Source of the DNA: Pseudozobellia sp. WGM2
Lineage (GTDB): Bacteria > Bacteroidota > Bacteroidia > Flavobacteriales > Flavobacteriaceae
Assembly: GCF_017810075.1 (NCBI RefSeq)
Contig: NZ_JADNYK010000001.1
Location: 558,001 to 622,000 of the forward strand
Direction of reading: 5' to 3'
Length of the DNA: 64,000 nt
Positions 36,035-43,987 of the stretch are shown piece by piece. The first letter of the stretch is position 1. Every line of letters starts with the position of its first letter. The notes under the pieces are model-generated. The model worked only from the letters and a program-made list of their open reading frames with translations. It had not been told where the DNA came from and did not search any database. The translations under genes and the position numbers were made by a program.

Positions 36035-36295
36035 ATGCACTATAAAATTAAAATAACAGGAGGGTTCGTAGGTTTTGCGAGAACATATGAAGGCGAAACG
36101 GATATAAGCCTAACGCAATTGAAGGCGCTTCAGCGTATCTCGAAATCAAATTTGCGCGACAAGAAGGTTTTTAGGGATGGGCAGCAGTATAACCTTACGC
36201 TCACTGATAATGAACAAGTATATACGCTAGAATTTACGGAACAAGAGATACCACAAGACCTAATGAATTTAATCAGCAGTTTAAAAGGGGGTTAA
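36035..36295 (+). CDS. Emfourin-like inhibitor of the adjacent M4 protease
   Basis: An 86-residue protein of mixed strands with the start MHYKIKITGGFVGFARTYEG. It has a TGGF(V/A)G beginning, a central helix and an acidic C-terminal half. This resembles emfourin, the small M4-protease inhibitor encoded next to protealysin in Serratia. Start ATG 36035 gives a 1 bp gap after the protease stop; the frame opening at 36014 lies inside the protease gene. The pairing keeps the intracellular, self-activating protease in check. The call rests on position, size and a short motif, not a database search. Confidence 0.75.
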   Translation: MHYKIKITGGFVGFARTYEGETDISLTQLKALQRISKSNLRDKKVFRDGQQYNLTLTDNEQVYTLEFTEQEIPQDLMNLISSLKGG

Positions 36296-36317
36296 ACAGG
36301 GTCGGCAAACCTCTAGA

Positions 36318-36467
36318 TTAATTCCTTATCTCTTTCGAAGCCACTCCATTCTCTAAATTTCCATAATCTTGAAAAATTCCGCAAGAGTATTCTTTTTTTA
36401 CCAAAGATTTTACTTCTTGCTTTTTCTTTTTAGCCAAAACTTCGATTTGAGGTGATAAATAGCCCAT
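36318..36467 (-). CDS. 49-residue basic hypothetical microprotein
   Basis: A complete ATG-to-TAA frame on the minus strand in the 378 bp gap between the emfourin-like gene and the GntR gene. The product starts MGYLSPQIEVLAKKKKQEVK, has a second basic stretch VKKEY, one Cys and a polar tail. A Lys-rich helical stretch such as this is compatible with a small nucleic-acid-binding or ribosome-associated protein, but no family was recognised. Evidence for coding is only the clean frame and its placement. The rest of the gap (36468-36673) shows nothing I can name. Confidence 0.4.
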   Translation of the reverse strand: MGYLSPQIEVLAKKKKQEVKSLVKKEYSCGIFQDYGNLENGVASKEIRN

Positions 36468-36673
36468 AATCTTTTAAAATTTAATTGAATTACAATTTAA
36501 CGACCACAATATCAAATTGTTGTTTTCTTTCGATGTACAGTCAGAATTTTGGAGTAAAATTATGCCGAGATTATATGATTTTATAACACTTTACGAAAAT
36601 TTTGTGATTCAATATCATTTTCTTTATATGATGAAATGTCGAAACACCTAGTATTTACAGACCTTACAGCACT

Positions 36674-37297
36674 TTACAAGGTCACTAATTGCTTTTCCAG
36701 ATAGTTCTGTATCATCATCCAGTTCATTTTTAAAACTAACGCAGCCGACGGTATATTGTCATCTTCAATAGCGGAGATGATGGCATCATGTTGGTCGTTT
36801 GAGTTATAATGAAAAGAATCATTGGCCATAAACGCTCGCTCATAGAAGAATACACGTGTTTTTAAATCTTTTAATATCTGTTGAAAAACGCTGTTATTGT
36901 AATTTTTGGTCAGTAATCTGTGAAACTCCATATAGGCGATTACCCGATTCAATGAAGTTTCGGCTTGAGCAATGTTATCTCTTTGTAATTTTAACTGCTC
37001 TACGGCTTTATTATCAAATTGTGACTCCTCCAAAGCCAAAACCTCTAAGTGAGCTACTAATTCATATAGATTTTTTGCCTCTTCAGGGCTCACTTTTGCG
37101 ATTACAAAACCGCGATAGGGTATGGCTTTAACAATATGAGATTGTTGCAACTGCGTGAGTGCCTCACGAATCGGGGTTACGCTTACCCCAATGGTTCTTG
37201 AAACAGCTGCTAAGTTTATATTTTGACCGGGCTGTAAAGTTCCTTTTTGCATTTCTTTAAGTAAATACTCTCTTACCTTGTCCCTATAGTTTACCAT
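36674..37297 (-). CDS. GntR-family transcriptional regulator (FCD type)
   Basis: A 207-residue regulator with a winged-helix N-terminal domain (residues 1-70; the recognition helix lies in AAVSRTIGVSVTPIREALTQL) and an all-helical FCD ligand-binding domain (about 75-200) whose HRLLTKNYN holds one of the metal-binding His residues. FCD regulators sense small carboxylates such as sugar acids. A perfect 14-bp palindrome lies just upstream of its start codon and is a candidate for autoregulation. The regulated catabolic genes are not evident nearby. Confidence 0.92.
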   Translation of the reverse strand: MVNYRDKVREYLLKEMQKGTLQPGQNINLAAVSRTIGVSVTPIREALTQLQQSHIVKAIPYRGFVIAKVSPEEAKNLYELVAHLEVLALEESQFDNKAVEQLKLQRDNIAQAETSLNRVIAYMEFHRLLTKNYNNSVFQQILKDLKTRVFFYERAFMANDSFHYNSNDQHDAIISAIEDDNIPSAALVLKMNWMMIQNYLEKQLVTL

Positions 37298-37309
37298 ATC
37301 TATATCATT

Positions 37310-37323
37310 TATCGTATACGATA
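37310..37323. promoter_or_regulatory. Palindromic operator candidate for the GntR regulator
   Basis: TATCGTATACGATA is a perfect 14-bp palindrome 12 bp upstream of the GntR start codon. FCD-type GntR proteins bind short palindromes with GTnnAC or GTATAC-like centres, which this fits. Assignment is by position and symmetry. Confidence 0.65.
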
Positions 37324-37529
37324 TGTAAACGTAAAGAAAACCAAAATTAGTATGCCATGTTAATCGGAAAGTAGATTTGTTGAAGATTCTTTGAGAAATT
37401 GTTGATAGATATTCTTATAAACAAGTATGTTTCTATCTGAATATTGAGCATTTCGTCCAATTTATATGGTTTCGAACACTAAACAAAGAAAGTGTCTCGT
37501 TCTAAGAGTATAAACCTAATATTTTGAAT

Positions 37530-38339
37530 ATGCGACACTTATTTATGAATACCAAAGGACTTCTTACTGCTTCTGCAGCAGCTCTGGTACTTTTTAGTTG
37601 TTCTGATGACGCCGAAGAAGCACTGGATTATGAAAATGAAAGCAAAGTTTCAAAAACCGAATTAAAAACAATTCTTGAGACTGACGATGTATCTAGTGCA
37701 GCCGATCTGTTGGTTACTAATCTATACAATTCAGGTAAAAGTGGTAAAACAGCAAAAACCGATGATGATTGTTATACAGCCACCTATTCTGATACTGGTT
37801 TCAACCTAGTCTTCGATAATTGTAAAATAGAAGAAGACGGGGCAATTTTAAATGGTGCCATGTCTATAGTTTATGGAGGTGATGAAGATGAATATGCTTT
37901 TAGTATTACCTATGATAATTTAATGGTAGGTGAGTTTGCCATCGATGGAACAAGAAGCTTTATCGTTCATGGCAATGATGAAAGCCAATCCGTTAGTTGG
38001 ACGGTAGAAAGTGATTTGGCCATAACTCTTGAAGATGGTTCAAAGGTAGATGAAGAAGGAACTAAAACTGTTGCTCTTGTTTTTAGTGAAGATTTCGAAG
38101 ATGGGTCATTTACCGTAGATGGAGAATGGATATTGAAAGCCAACGGCAATACCTACATTGTAGATATAACCGATATATTAGAAGCTGAGTTCGGATGTGA
38201 GCATTTCGGAAAAGGTATGATGAATTTGAATAAAAACGGGCTCGAAGTCGATGTTGATTTCGGTGAAGGTGAATGTGATGCCGTAGCAACAGTAATCTAT
38301 CCTGATGGAACCGAGGACGAAGTTTCTTTGAAGGATTGA
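37530..38339 (+). CDS. Hypothetical lipoprotein
   Basis: A 269-residue lipoprotein; the signal ends in VLFSCSDD. The mature part is very acidic (many Asp and Glu) and beta-rich, with four cysteines in the pairs DCYTATY / DNCKIEE and GCEHFG / GECDAV, which may form disulfides. No enzyme motif or known family was recognised. Start ATG 37530 is chosen; TTG 37524 and ATG 37545 are alternatives and all keep the signal. The gene has a strong terminator at 38369-38403. A surface or periplasmic role is likely. Confidence 0.75.
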   Translation: MRHLFMNTKGLLTASAAALVLFSCSDDAEEALDYENESKVSKTELKTILETDDVSSAADLLVTNLYNSGKSGKTAKTDDDCYTATYSDTGFNLVFDNCKIEEDGAILNGAMSIVYGGDEDEYAFSITYDNLMVGEFAIDGTRSFIVHGNDESQSVSWTVESDLAITLEDGSKVDEEGTKTVALVFSEDFEDGSFTVDGEWILKANGNTYIVDITDILEAEFGCEHFGKGMMNLNKNGLEVDVDFGEGECDAVATVIYPDGTEDEVSLKD

Positions 38340-38368
38340 CCGTTAGTTTTCAATCTTAGAAAAACAGA

Positions 38369-38403
38369 AAGGGTCGAATGTGCATACATTCGACCCTTTT
38401 TTC
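38369..38403. terminator. Bidirectional intrinsic terminator
   Basis: A perfect 14-bp stem AAAGGGTCGAATGT / ACATTCGACCCTTT with a 4-base loop and a T run. It lies between the convergent lipoprotein and cytochrome genes. Confidence 0.9.
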
Positions 38404-38428
38404 TTTATCCTCTAGTAAGGTAAGCGTA

Positions 38429-39907
38429 TTACAAAGTTTTTAGGTATTCGAGAAGTGCCAAACGTTCAGTATCCGTTAAGATATCTCCAAAGGTATGACC
38501 GCTGTTACTATAACCTTTTATCGTGGTGTCGTAAGTATTTTTATCTCTTTTGCTGGTTTCTACGGTATAGTTCCATCCTAAGTTTACATCATCGTAGTCG
38601 CTGCTATCATAGTTGCGACTCCAGTACGTACTTCTGTCTTCACTGTTCAGTACTTCAGCAATATTAGGTACAGAACCGTTATGAAAATAGGGTGCCGTGG
38701 CCCAAACACCATCCAATGGAGGGGCGATATACCCATCTTCTGCCAGAAATTCAAGCGGAACCGAATATGTACCGAACCATCCATTATTGAACCAATCCAT
38801 AAAATAAGTATTGAGTTCCGACGGGCTCGTGTATCTTTTCGAAAGTTCAGCATCTGTACCGATGGTGTTGAGAGAGACCATTAAATTAGGGTAGCTTTCA
38901 TCTTCACTATATGAACCATGACATTTTACGCAGTTCTCTTCAAAAATCGGTTTACCTTCGGCCGCTAGATCTGCATCAATGGCATAGGGGTAAGATGGCG
39001 CTTCTAGATTATAGATATATGCCAATAGATCAGGCATCTTTTCATCTACTTCCTCCGCTTTTTCAATTTCTGTCAAGGTTAAAAGTGAAGATCCAATGAA
39101 TGATTTACAAAAATCTTTTCTGCCTAAACCATGATAGAACATGGCATTCTTTTTTTTCAACAACCACCAAGCGGGCACATCTGTGGGTATCACTTCATTA
39201 TCAAGTTCAACAAAAGGTTCATCGGACCACTCTAAGGTATTCTTATCACGATGCGACACTAAAACCTGTGTTATTTTATCGGCAGGATTTGAACCCCGTG
39301 TTTCGGTAATCGTCTTTGGGCCAATTGCTGTTATGCCCTTTCTAAATTGATCATAAGCTTCCCACTCATCGCTATTCTGACCATAAATTGCCGAAATCGC
39401 CGAACTTACCACTTGAATATTATTGGCCCGATTTACGGTGAAATCCCCAGAATGATTGCCCAGTCCTACGATAAGTTCATCATTTAAAAAACCGGCGTGG
39501 CAAGACATGCAGTTGGGTGAAACAACCCGAACACCATTTGAAGCGGTAGCTACCGTATAATCGTATATTATTTTAGCATTATCACCTGACCTATTTAACA
39601 GGTTGCGGTCATCTTCTCCATTAGCAGCTATATAGGCCTCATATGGCACCCCGCTACTCATATATTCACCTGATATCAAATATTCGTATCCAACGGTTGC
39701 ATCGCCTAGTCTTTGCGGTGAAGAGGGTATGGCATTAACTTCAATAATGGATTCTTCGGGTTCGGGTTCAGGTTGAGAATCTGGACTCGGTGTGGGAGAC
39801 TCTGGTTCGGGATTCGGTGTCATGGGTACATCACCATCACTTGAACAAGAACTAATCATGCAAAATGTTAAAACGAACCAAAAAAATGTGTAGTGCTTAA
39901 GTTGCAT
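38429..39907 (-). CDS. Di-haem c-type cytochrome lipoprotein (peroxidase/oxygenase superfamily)
   Basis: A 492-residue lipoprotein; the signal ends in MISSCSSD. It is followed by a Pro/Glu/Ser linker (about 28-55). Two haem c motifs are visible, NCMSCH in the N-terminal half and NCVKCH near residue 330. C-terminal signatures PPLDGVWATAPYFHNGSVP and AEVL are shared by cytochrome-c-peroxidase-, MauG- and RoxA-like di-haem proteins. Such enzymes reduce peroxide or oxidise organic substrates at the cell surface; which applies cannot be decided. The gene is transcribed alone. Confidence 0.85.
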   Translation of the reverse strand: MQLKHYTFFWFVLTFCMISSCSSDGDVPMTPNPEPESPTPSPDSQPEPEPEESIIEVNAIPSSPQRLGDATVGYEYLISGEYMSSGVPYEAYIAANGEDDRNLLNRSGDNAKIIYDYTVATASNGVRVVSPNCMSCHAGFLNDELIVGLGNHSGDFTVNRANNIQVVSSAISAIYGQNSDEWEAYDQFRKGITAIGPKTITETRGSNPADKITQVLVSHRDKNTLEWSDEPFVELDNEVIPTDVPAWWLLKKKNAMFYHGLGRKDFCKSFIGSSLLTLTEIEKAEEVDEKMPDLLAYIYNLEAPSYPYAIDADLAAEGKPIFEENCVKCHGSYSEDESYPNLMVSLNTIGTDAELSKRYTSPSELNTYFMDWFNNGWFGTYSVPLEFLAEDGYIAPPLDGVWATAPYFHNGSVPNIAEVLNSEDRSTYWSRNYDSSDYDDVNLGWNYTVETSKRDKNTYDTTIKGYSNSGHTFGDILTDTERLALLEYLKTL

Positions 39908-40204
39908 GCTATTTTGAATATAAATGTTTTACTAAATTTTTTGGAGGATAATCACAAAAATCAAATTTACAAATTAATTGTTCGACCTTACAGAATAGGG
40001 GGTAGGAGCTGTATTTATTCGTTTATAGGTTTCATCTGCACCTCAAATCTTTCTTATCAACAGTTCATATTTTTGGATATTATAAAATTTCACCCTTAAT
40101 TTAAACATTTGTTAAAGCCAATATGCAGAAAAAACACAATTTGTACCTTGCGTTCCGAACGCAGCGCTCCTTAAATGGGAGTGTTAACATTTAATCATAA
40201 ACAT

Positions 40205-40420
40205 ATGGACTTACTACATAGAGCTGCTGATTTTGAAAATAGAAAGTGGTCAGGTATGACAACAAGTGATAGAATCAACGCATCTCGTGAAGCCAAAGAA
40301 CTTATTCTTTCTATTAACGAAGTTTACAAAACTACCAAAGACGAAACTCTTATGGATGTTATGAAAAGACTTACCGTAATTAAAAAGAAAATTGAAAAGC
40401 GTCTAAACACCAAAATGTAG
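40205..40420 (+). CDS. 71-residue helical hypothetical protein
   Basis: A small protein starting MDLLHRAADFENRKWSGMTT with two to three charged helices, ending in a basic KKKIEKRLNTKM. An upstream in-frame ATG at 40175 would add 10 residues, but the 40205 start gives the more usual N-terminus. It has its own transcript, with a 15-bp inverted repeat (40149-40163) in the leader. I recognise the type as a conserved small flavobacterial protein without a known role. The 188 bp after it, up to the cold-shock gene, show no gene. Confidence 0.65.
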   Translation: MDLLHRAADFENRKWSGMTTSDRINASREAKELILSINEVYKTTKDETLMDVMKRLTVIKKKIEKRLNTKM

Positions 40421-40608
40421 GTGTTTATTTTTAGTTGAAAACAATATCTTTTTCAGAGACACAAACAATTTCTCCCTTTATCAGGCACTTTCGTTCGTTT
40501 TAGCATCTCATCGCACAGCACGATGTTATGCCCAATATTTCTTTGCCTAAATTGTACAAAAGGATCAAATTATTTGCATACCTTATGGGCGTAAAGCAAA
40601 ATTAAAGA

Positions 40609-41061
40609 ATGGCAAGATCGCAACAGACTTACAACAAGACGGAAAAAGAAAAAAAACGTCTTAAAAAAAGAGAAGAAAAACAAAAGAAAAAAGAGGCTAG
40701 AAAGGCTGAATCTAAAGAAACTAGTGGAATTCCGTTTGCATACGTTGACCACAATGGCAACTTGGTGGATACTCCACCAGATCCATCTGAAAAAGTTAAA
40801 GTTGATGCCGAAAGTATTGTGTTGGGTATCCCCAAAAAGGAAGAGGGTGATGAAGAAGAATTCGACCCGGTACGAAAAGGTAAAGTATCCTATTTCGATT
40901 TTTCAAAAGGCTTCGGTTTTATAATCGATTCAGAAGATCAAGAGAAATATTTTGTTCACGTAAGTGGACTGATAGATGAAGTCGATATTGATGATAAAGT
41001 TTCTTTTGAACTTGAAAAAGGAATGAAAGGCATGAACGCTGTTCGTGTTAAAAAGATATAG
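40609..41061 (+). CDS. Cold-shock-domain protein with basic N-terminal extension
   Basis: A 150-residue protein. Residues 1-40 are extremely Lys/Glu-rich (KEKKRLKKREEKQKKKEARK). The C-terminal 65 residues form a cold-shock domain with KGKVSYFDFSKGFGFI (RNP1-like) and KYFVHVSGL (RNP2-like). CSD proteins bind single-stranded RNA or DNA. The basic tail would strengthen nucleic-acid contact; this extended form is common in flavobacteria. The gene converges on the pseudouridine synthase with 3 bp between the stop codons. Confidence 0.92.
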   Translation: MARSQQTYNKTEKEKKRLKKREEKQKKKEARKAESKETSGIPFAYVDHNGNLVDTPPDPSEKVKVDAESIVLGIPKKEEGDEEEFDPVRKGKVSYFDFSKGFGFIIDSEDQEKYFVHVSGLIDEVDIDDKVSFELEKGMKGMNAVRVKKI

Positions 41062-41064
41062 AAT

Positions 41065-41658
41065 TTACTTTTTCTGAATTACTTCCGGTAAATGGTCGAA
41101 TTTCTCTATTTGACCCGGTAGTAATCCTTCTAGATTAACAGCACCTATTCGAATACGAATTAACCGCACAGTGGGATACCCCACTGCTGCGGTCATTTTT
41201 CGTACTTGTCTAAATTTGCCTTCCCTGAGGGTAATACTCACCCAAGAAGTCGGTCGATGAACTCCAATTCGTAGTTTAATGCTTGGTTTTGGCAGTTCTG
41301 GCGATGGTATCTTTTGAATTATGCAAGGTTTTGTCATGTATTTGTCTCCTCCAATACCGATAACAACTCCAGATTTTATTTTTTCTATTGCTTCATCGGA
41401 AATTAGGCCATCAACCTGGGCATAATACTCTTTTTCAATTCCAGATCGATTGATCGTATCACTCAATACGCCGTCGGTTGTCATTAATAATAATCCTTCT
41501 GACTTCTCATCCAAGCGTCCGATAGGCATAATGGCCTTTGGAAATTTAAATAGCTCGCTAAGAAATCTTTTTTTTCTGATTTGCTTAGGGTCATTGGAAC
41601 TCAACTGGCTGAGCATTCCAAAAGGTTTGTAAAGTTTGTAGTGTATGTGGTCGGTCAT
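41065..41658 (-). CDS. RsuA/RluE-type pseudouridine synthase
   Basis: A 197-residue RNA pseudouridine synthase of the RsuA/RluB/E/F family. It lacks the N-terminal S4 domain, as RluE does. The catalytic Asp lies in IMPIGRLDEKSEGLLLMT, and the family's LREGKFRQVRKM and GYPTVRLIRIRIG segments follow. RluE modifies 23S rRNA; the exact site here is inferred from length only. Start ATG 41658 is chosen over ATG 41673 because the family begins close to it. The gene is followed upstream, on the same strand, by the PhyH-like dioxygenase. Confidence 0.9.
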   Translation of the reverse strand: MTDHIHYKLYKPFGMLSQLSSNDPKQIRKKRFLSELFKFPKAIMPIGRLDEKSEGLLLMTTDGVLSDTINRSGIEKEYYAQVDGLISDEAIEKIKSGVVIGIGGDKYMTKPCIIQKIPSPELPKPSIKLRIGVHRPTSWVSITLREGKFRQVRKMTAAVGYPTVRLIRIRIGAVNLEGLLPGQIEKFDHLPEVIQKK

Positions 41659-41684
41659 ACTATAACTATGCACTAGTGAAAATA

Positions 41685-42443
41685 TTATACATCAAGTATC
41701 TCCTTGGCTCTGACACTTAGTCTATTGCTGGTTTCCTGAGTTAGATACTTTCTTTGGTCAATTTGTTGGGGTTGGTCTCTAGTGCAGAAGTAGCTGTGTA
41801 TACTGCGTCTTATATTTGAGGTGCGATTTTCGGTTCCGCCATGCCATACATGTGAATTAAATATAAACACCGATCCGGCGGGGGCATTTATTAAAATCTC
41901 TTCAGGATGCGAAAGGTTAGGATCTTTCATGACCTCATCAGGTAATCTGTCTGACTTATGGGTGCCCGGTACAATTCGGGTGGCCCCATTATCCGTAGTA
42001 AAATCATCCAATAACCAAATCGAATTGCATACCTTGTAGTCATTGGCAACCACCGCATTTTTATAATCGACATGTAGTTTTTGTAAGCCTTTACCGGGCT
42101 TAGCGGCTCGATAGTTCAATGATGACAATTTATACGAATCACCAAGTACCGCAGATATACCCGCTAAAACCCTTGGATGTGTATAGAATTGGTCGAAAAT
42201 TGATCCTTTGTTCACCAAATCGGCTAAACGGTCGGCACCTTCTTCTTTCGGATGGCGAATGTATTTCGATTCGGCCAATTCAGAACCCGCATTTTCACCT
42301 TCAGCCTCCAGAAGTTTTTTTAGTTTTTCATTGATAGCAGATACCTCTGCCCCAGTTAGTAACTGTCCGAGATTAAGATATCCATTTACTTCTAAGAATT
42401 CCTTTTCTGAATTAGATAACATGTCCAATTGGGTTTGGTTCAT
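41685..42443 (-). CDS. PhyH-like Fe(II)/2-oxoglutarate dioxygenase
   Basis: A 252-residue phytanoyl-CoA-dioxygenase-family enzyme. The iron site is read as HVDYKNAV (HxD) plus the distal His in NSHVWHGGTEN, and the 2-oxoglutarate-binding Arg lies in SNIRRSIHSYF. Family members hydroxylate diverse small molecules; the substrate is unknown. It sits 26 bp upstream of the pseudouridine synthase gene on the same strand, possibly in one transcript, though no functional link is obvious. Confidence 0.88.
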   Translation of the reverse strand: MNQTQLDMLSNSEKEFLEVNGYLNLGQLLTGAEVSAINEKLKKLLEAEGENAGSELAESKYIRHPKEEGADRLADLVNKGSIFDQFYTHPRVLAGISAVLGDSYKLSSLNYRAAKPGKGLQKLHVDYKNAVVANDYKVCNSIWLLDDFTTDNGATRIVPGTHKSDRLPDEVMKDPNLSHPEEILINAPAGSVFIFNSHVWHGGTENRTSNIRRSIHSYFCTRDQPQQIDQRKYLTQETSNRLSVRAKEILDV

Positions 42444-42566
42444 TATTTATCCTAAATATATAAATGATTTAATTTATAGGGTACTATGAATATAATTAAT
42501 AAAAATCTGTAGGTAGTCCAGTCAATAATTAGTTTTTCTGCATCAGAAGTACGTATTCAATCTCAA

Positions 42567-42574
42567 TACTTTTG
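42567..42574 (+). promoter_or_regulatory. Candidate -7 promoter box (TAnnTTTG)
   Basis: TACTTTTG matches the Bacteroidota consensus and lies 22 bp before the start codon of the NAD(P)-binding protein gene. The upstream -33 element is not clear. Confidence 0.5.
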
Positions 42575-42596
42575 TACAAAACATAAAATACATAAG

Positions 42597-43223
42597 ATGG
42601 AAAAGATATTAATAGCCGGTGCACACGGTACAACAGGTCAGAAAGTCGTTGATTTAGTAAATGAATCTCAATATTTCATTCCTGTCGCAATGGTAAGAAA
42701 TGAAAATCAGGTCGAGCGTTTTAAGAGTAAAGGTATTGAAACGGTATTGGCCGATCTAGAAGAAAATCTTGATCATGCGGTACAAAATATAGACAAGGTT
42801 GTTTTTGCCGCAGGCTCAGGGGGTAAGAATGTGGTTGCAGTCGACCAAGAAGGTGCAAAGAGATTGATTGACGCTTCGAAAAAAGCCGACATTAAAAAAT
42901 TTGTAATGCTCAGTTCATTAGGTGCGGAAAACCCTGAGGAGTCGAATCAGCTTCAAGACTATTTAAAAGCAAAACACAACGCTGATGAATATCTTAAGGA
43001 GTCAGGGTTGGCCTATGCCATTGTAAGACCGGGCACGCTTAATAATGAGTCGGGCAATGGTAAAATAGAACTGGCCCAAAGTCTTGATAAGAGAGGAGAA
43101 ATACCTAGAAGTGACGTCGCACAAACGTTGGTAAGAGCTTTGCATGACGATACCGCAATTGACTCAACTTTTGAAATTATTTCAGGAGAAATATTAATCG
43201 GTGAGGCTTTAGAGCAGGCATAA
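42597..43223 (+). CDS. NAD(P)-binding SDR-like protein (atypical SDR5/YwnB type)
   Basis: A 208-residue Rossmann protein. The dinucleotide motif is ILIAGAHGTTGQKVV, followed by MVRNENQ, VVFAAGSGGKN and MLSSLGAENP. The YxxxK catalytic pair of classical SDRs is replaced by LKAKHNADEYLK, as in atypical SDRs of the YwnB/BVR-B type. The end AIVRPGTL and IPRSDVA are also typical. It may reduce a flavin- or quinone-type substrate or act as a sensor. The gene is transcribed alone, from a candidate promoter 22 bp upstream. Confidence 0.88.
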   Translation: MEKILIAGAHGTTGQKVVDLVNESQYFIPVAMVRNENQVERFKSKGIETVLADLEENLDHAVQNIDKVVFAAGSGGKNVVAVDQEGAKRLIDASKKADIKKFVMLSSLGAENPEESNQLQDYLKAKHNADEYLKESGLAYAIVRPGTLNNESGNGKIELAQSLDKRGEIPRSDVAQTLVRALHDDTAIDSTFEIISGEILIGEALEQA

Positions 43224-43286
43224 TTTGGATTTTTTGCGGGTTTCCATTTGAAAAGCCAGCAGATTAATTTTTAGTATCTTTTACTA

Positions 43287-43859
43287 ATGAAGCACAGGAG
43301 TCAGCAATATTTAGTTCATGGCATAGCACTATTTTTAATTGTGCTATGCTCTAACTGTGGCTCTTCTTTAAAATCAGCCGCTAAAAGCAATTCTATTAGT
43401 GGTGTTGATAGTTTAATAGATGCTAAAAATTTCATTTTTAATGCAGACAAGGCATTACCGATGATGACTAGTAGCATGCAAAGCGTCGTGAATTCAAATC
43501 TTTTTCCGCCTGGTACGTCAGGAAGCCAAATTAATATTTCAGGCAATGGAAGCTTTTTAAAGGTCACGAAAGATAGTGTCTCTGCAGACCTTCCTTATTT
43601 TGGCGAACGACAAATAGGTGGTGGATACAATAATGAGGACTCTGGAATTAAATTCAAAGGAATTGCCGACAGTTGGGAAGAAACTAAAGATTCCAAGAGG
43701 GGTAGATATGAATTTAACTTTAAAATCAGGAATAAGATTGAAAGTTTTCAGGTCTATATCTCAGTTTTTAAAAGTGGTTCAGCTTCTGTTCAAGTAACGA
43801 GCTCTCAAAGATTTCCAATCAGGTATGGTGGTATAATAAAACCGCTTCCCGCAGAATAA
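43287..43859 (+). CDS. DUF4251 lipoprotein
   Basis: A 190-residue exported protein with signal ending in LCSNCGSS. The mature part has the pattern DAKNFIFNADKALPM, SVSADLPYFG and GIKFKGIAD, then YEFNFKIRNK and an SVQVTSSQRFPIRYGG segment, which match the DUF4251 family of Bacteroidota. The function of this family is unknown and it is thought to be periplasmic. The gene is monocistronic; its leader follows the SDR gene by 63 bp. Confidence 0.85.
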   Translation: MKHRSQQYLVHGIALFLIVLCSNCGSSLKSAAKSNSISGVDSLIDAKNFIFNADKALPMMTSSMQSVVNSNLFPPGTSGSQINISGNGSFLKVTKDSVSADLPYFGERQIGGGYNNEDSGIKFKGIADSWEETKDSKRGRYEFNFKIRNKIESFQVYISVFKSGSASVQVTSSQRFPIRYGGIIKPLPAE

Positions 43860-43987
43860 CCATCTCTTTACATATCGATTTACAAAAAAGCTAAAATCAG
43901 TTTTGATTGCGGTCTTTAAAGGTATGTACCTTACTTAACTTCACAAGGCACTGACAATTTTATCATAATAATTATAAAAGTAAAAAA

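Noticed and set aside
40149-40163. TGCGTT-CCG-AACGCA inverted repeat in the leader of the 71-residue protein
   Set aside because: Symmetric, but only 6+6 and with no regulator nearby to pair it with; not claimed as an operator.
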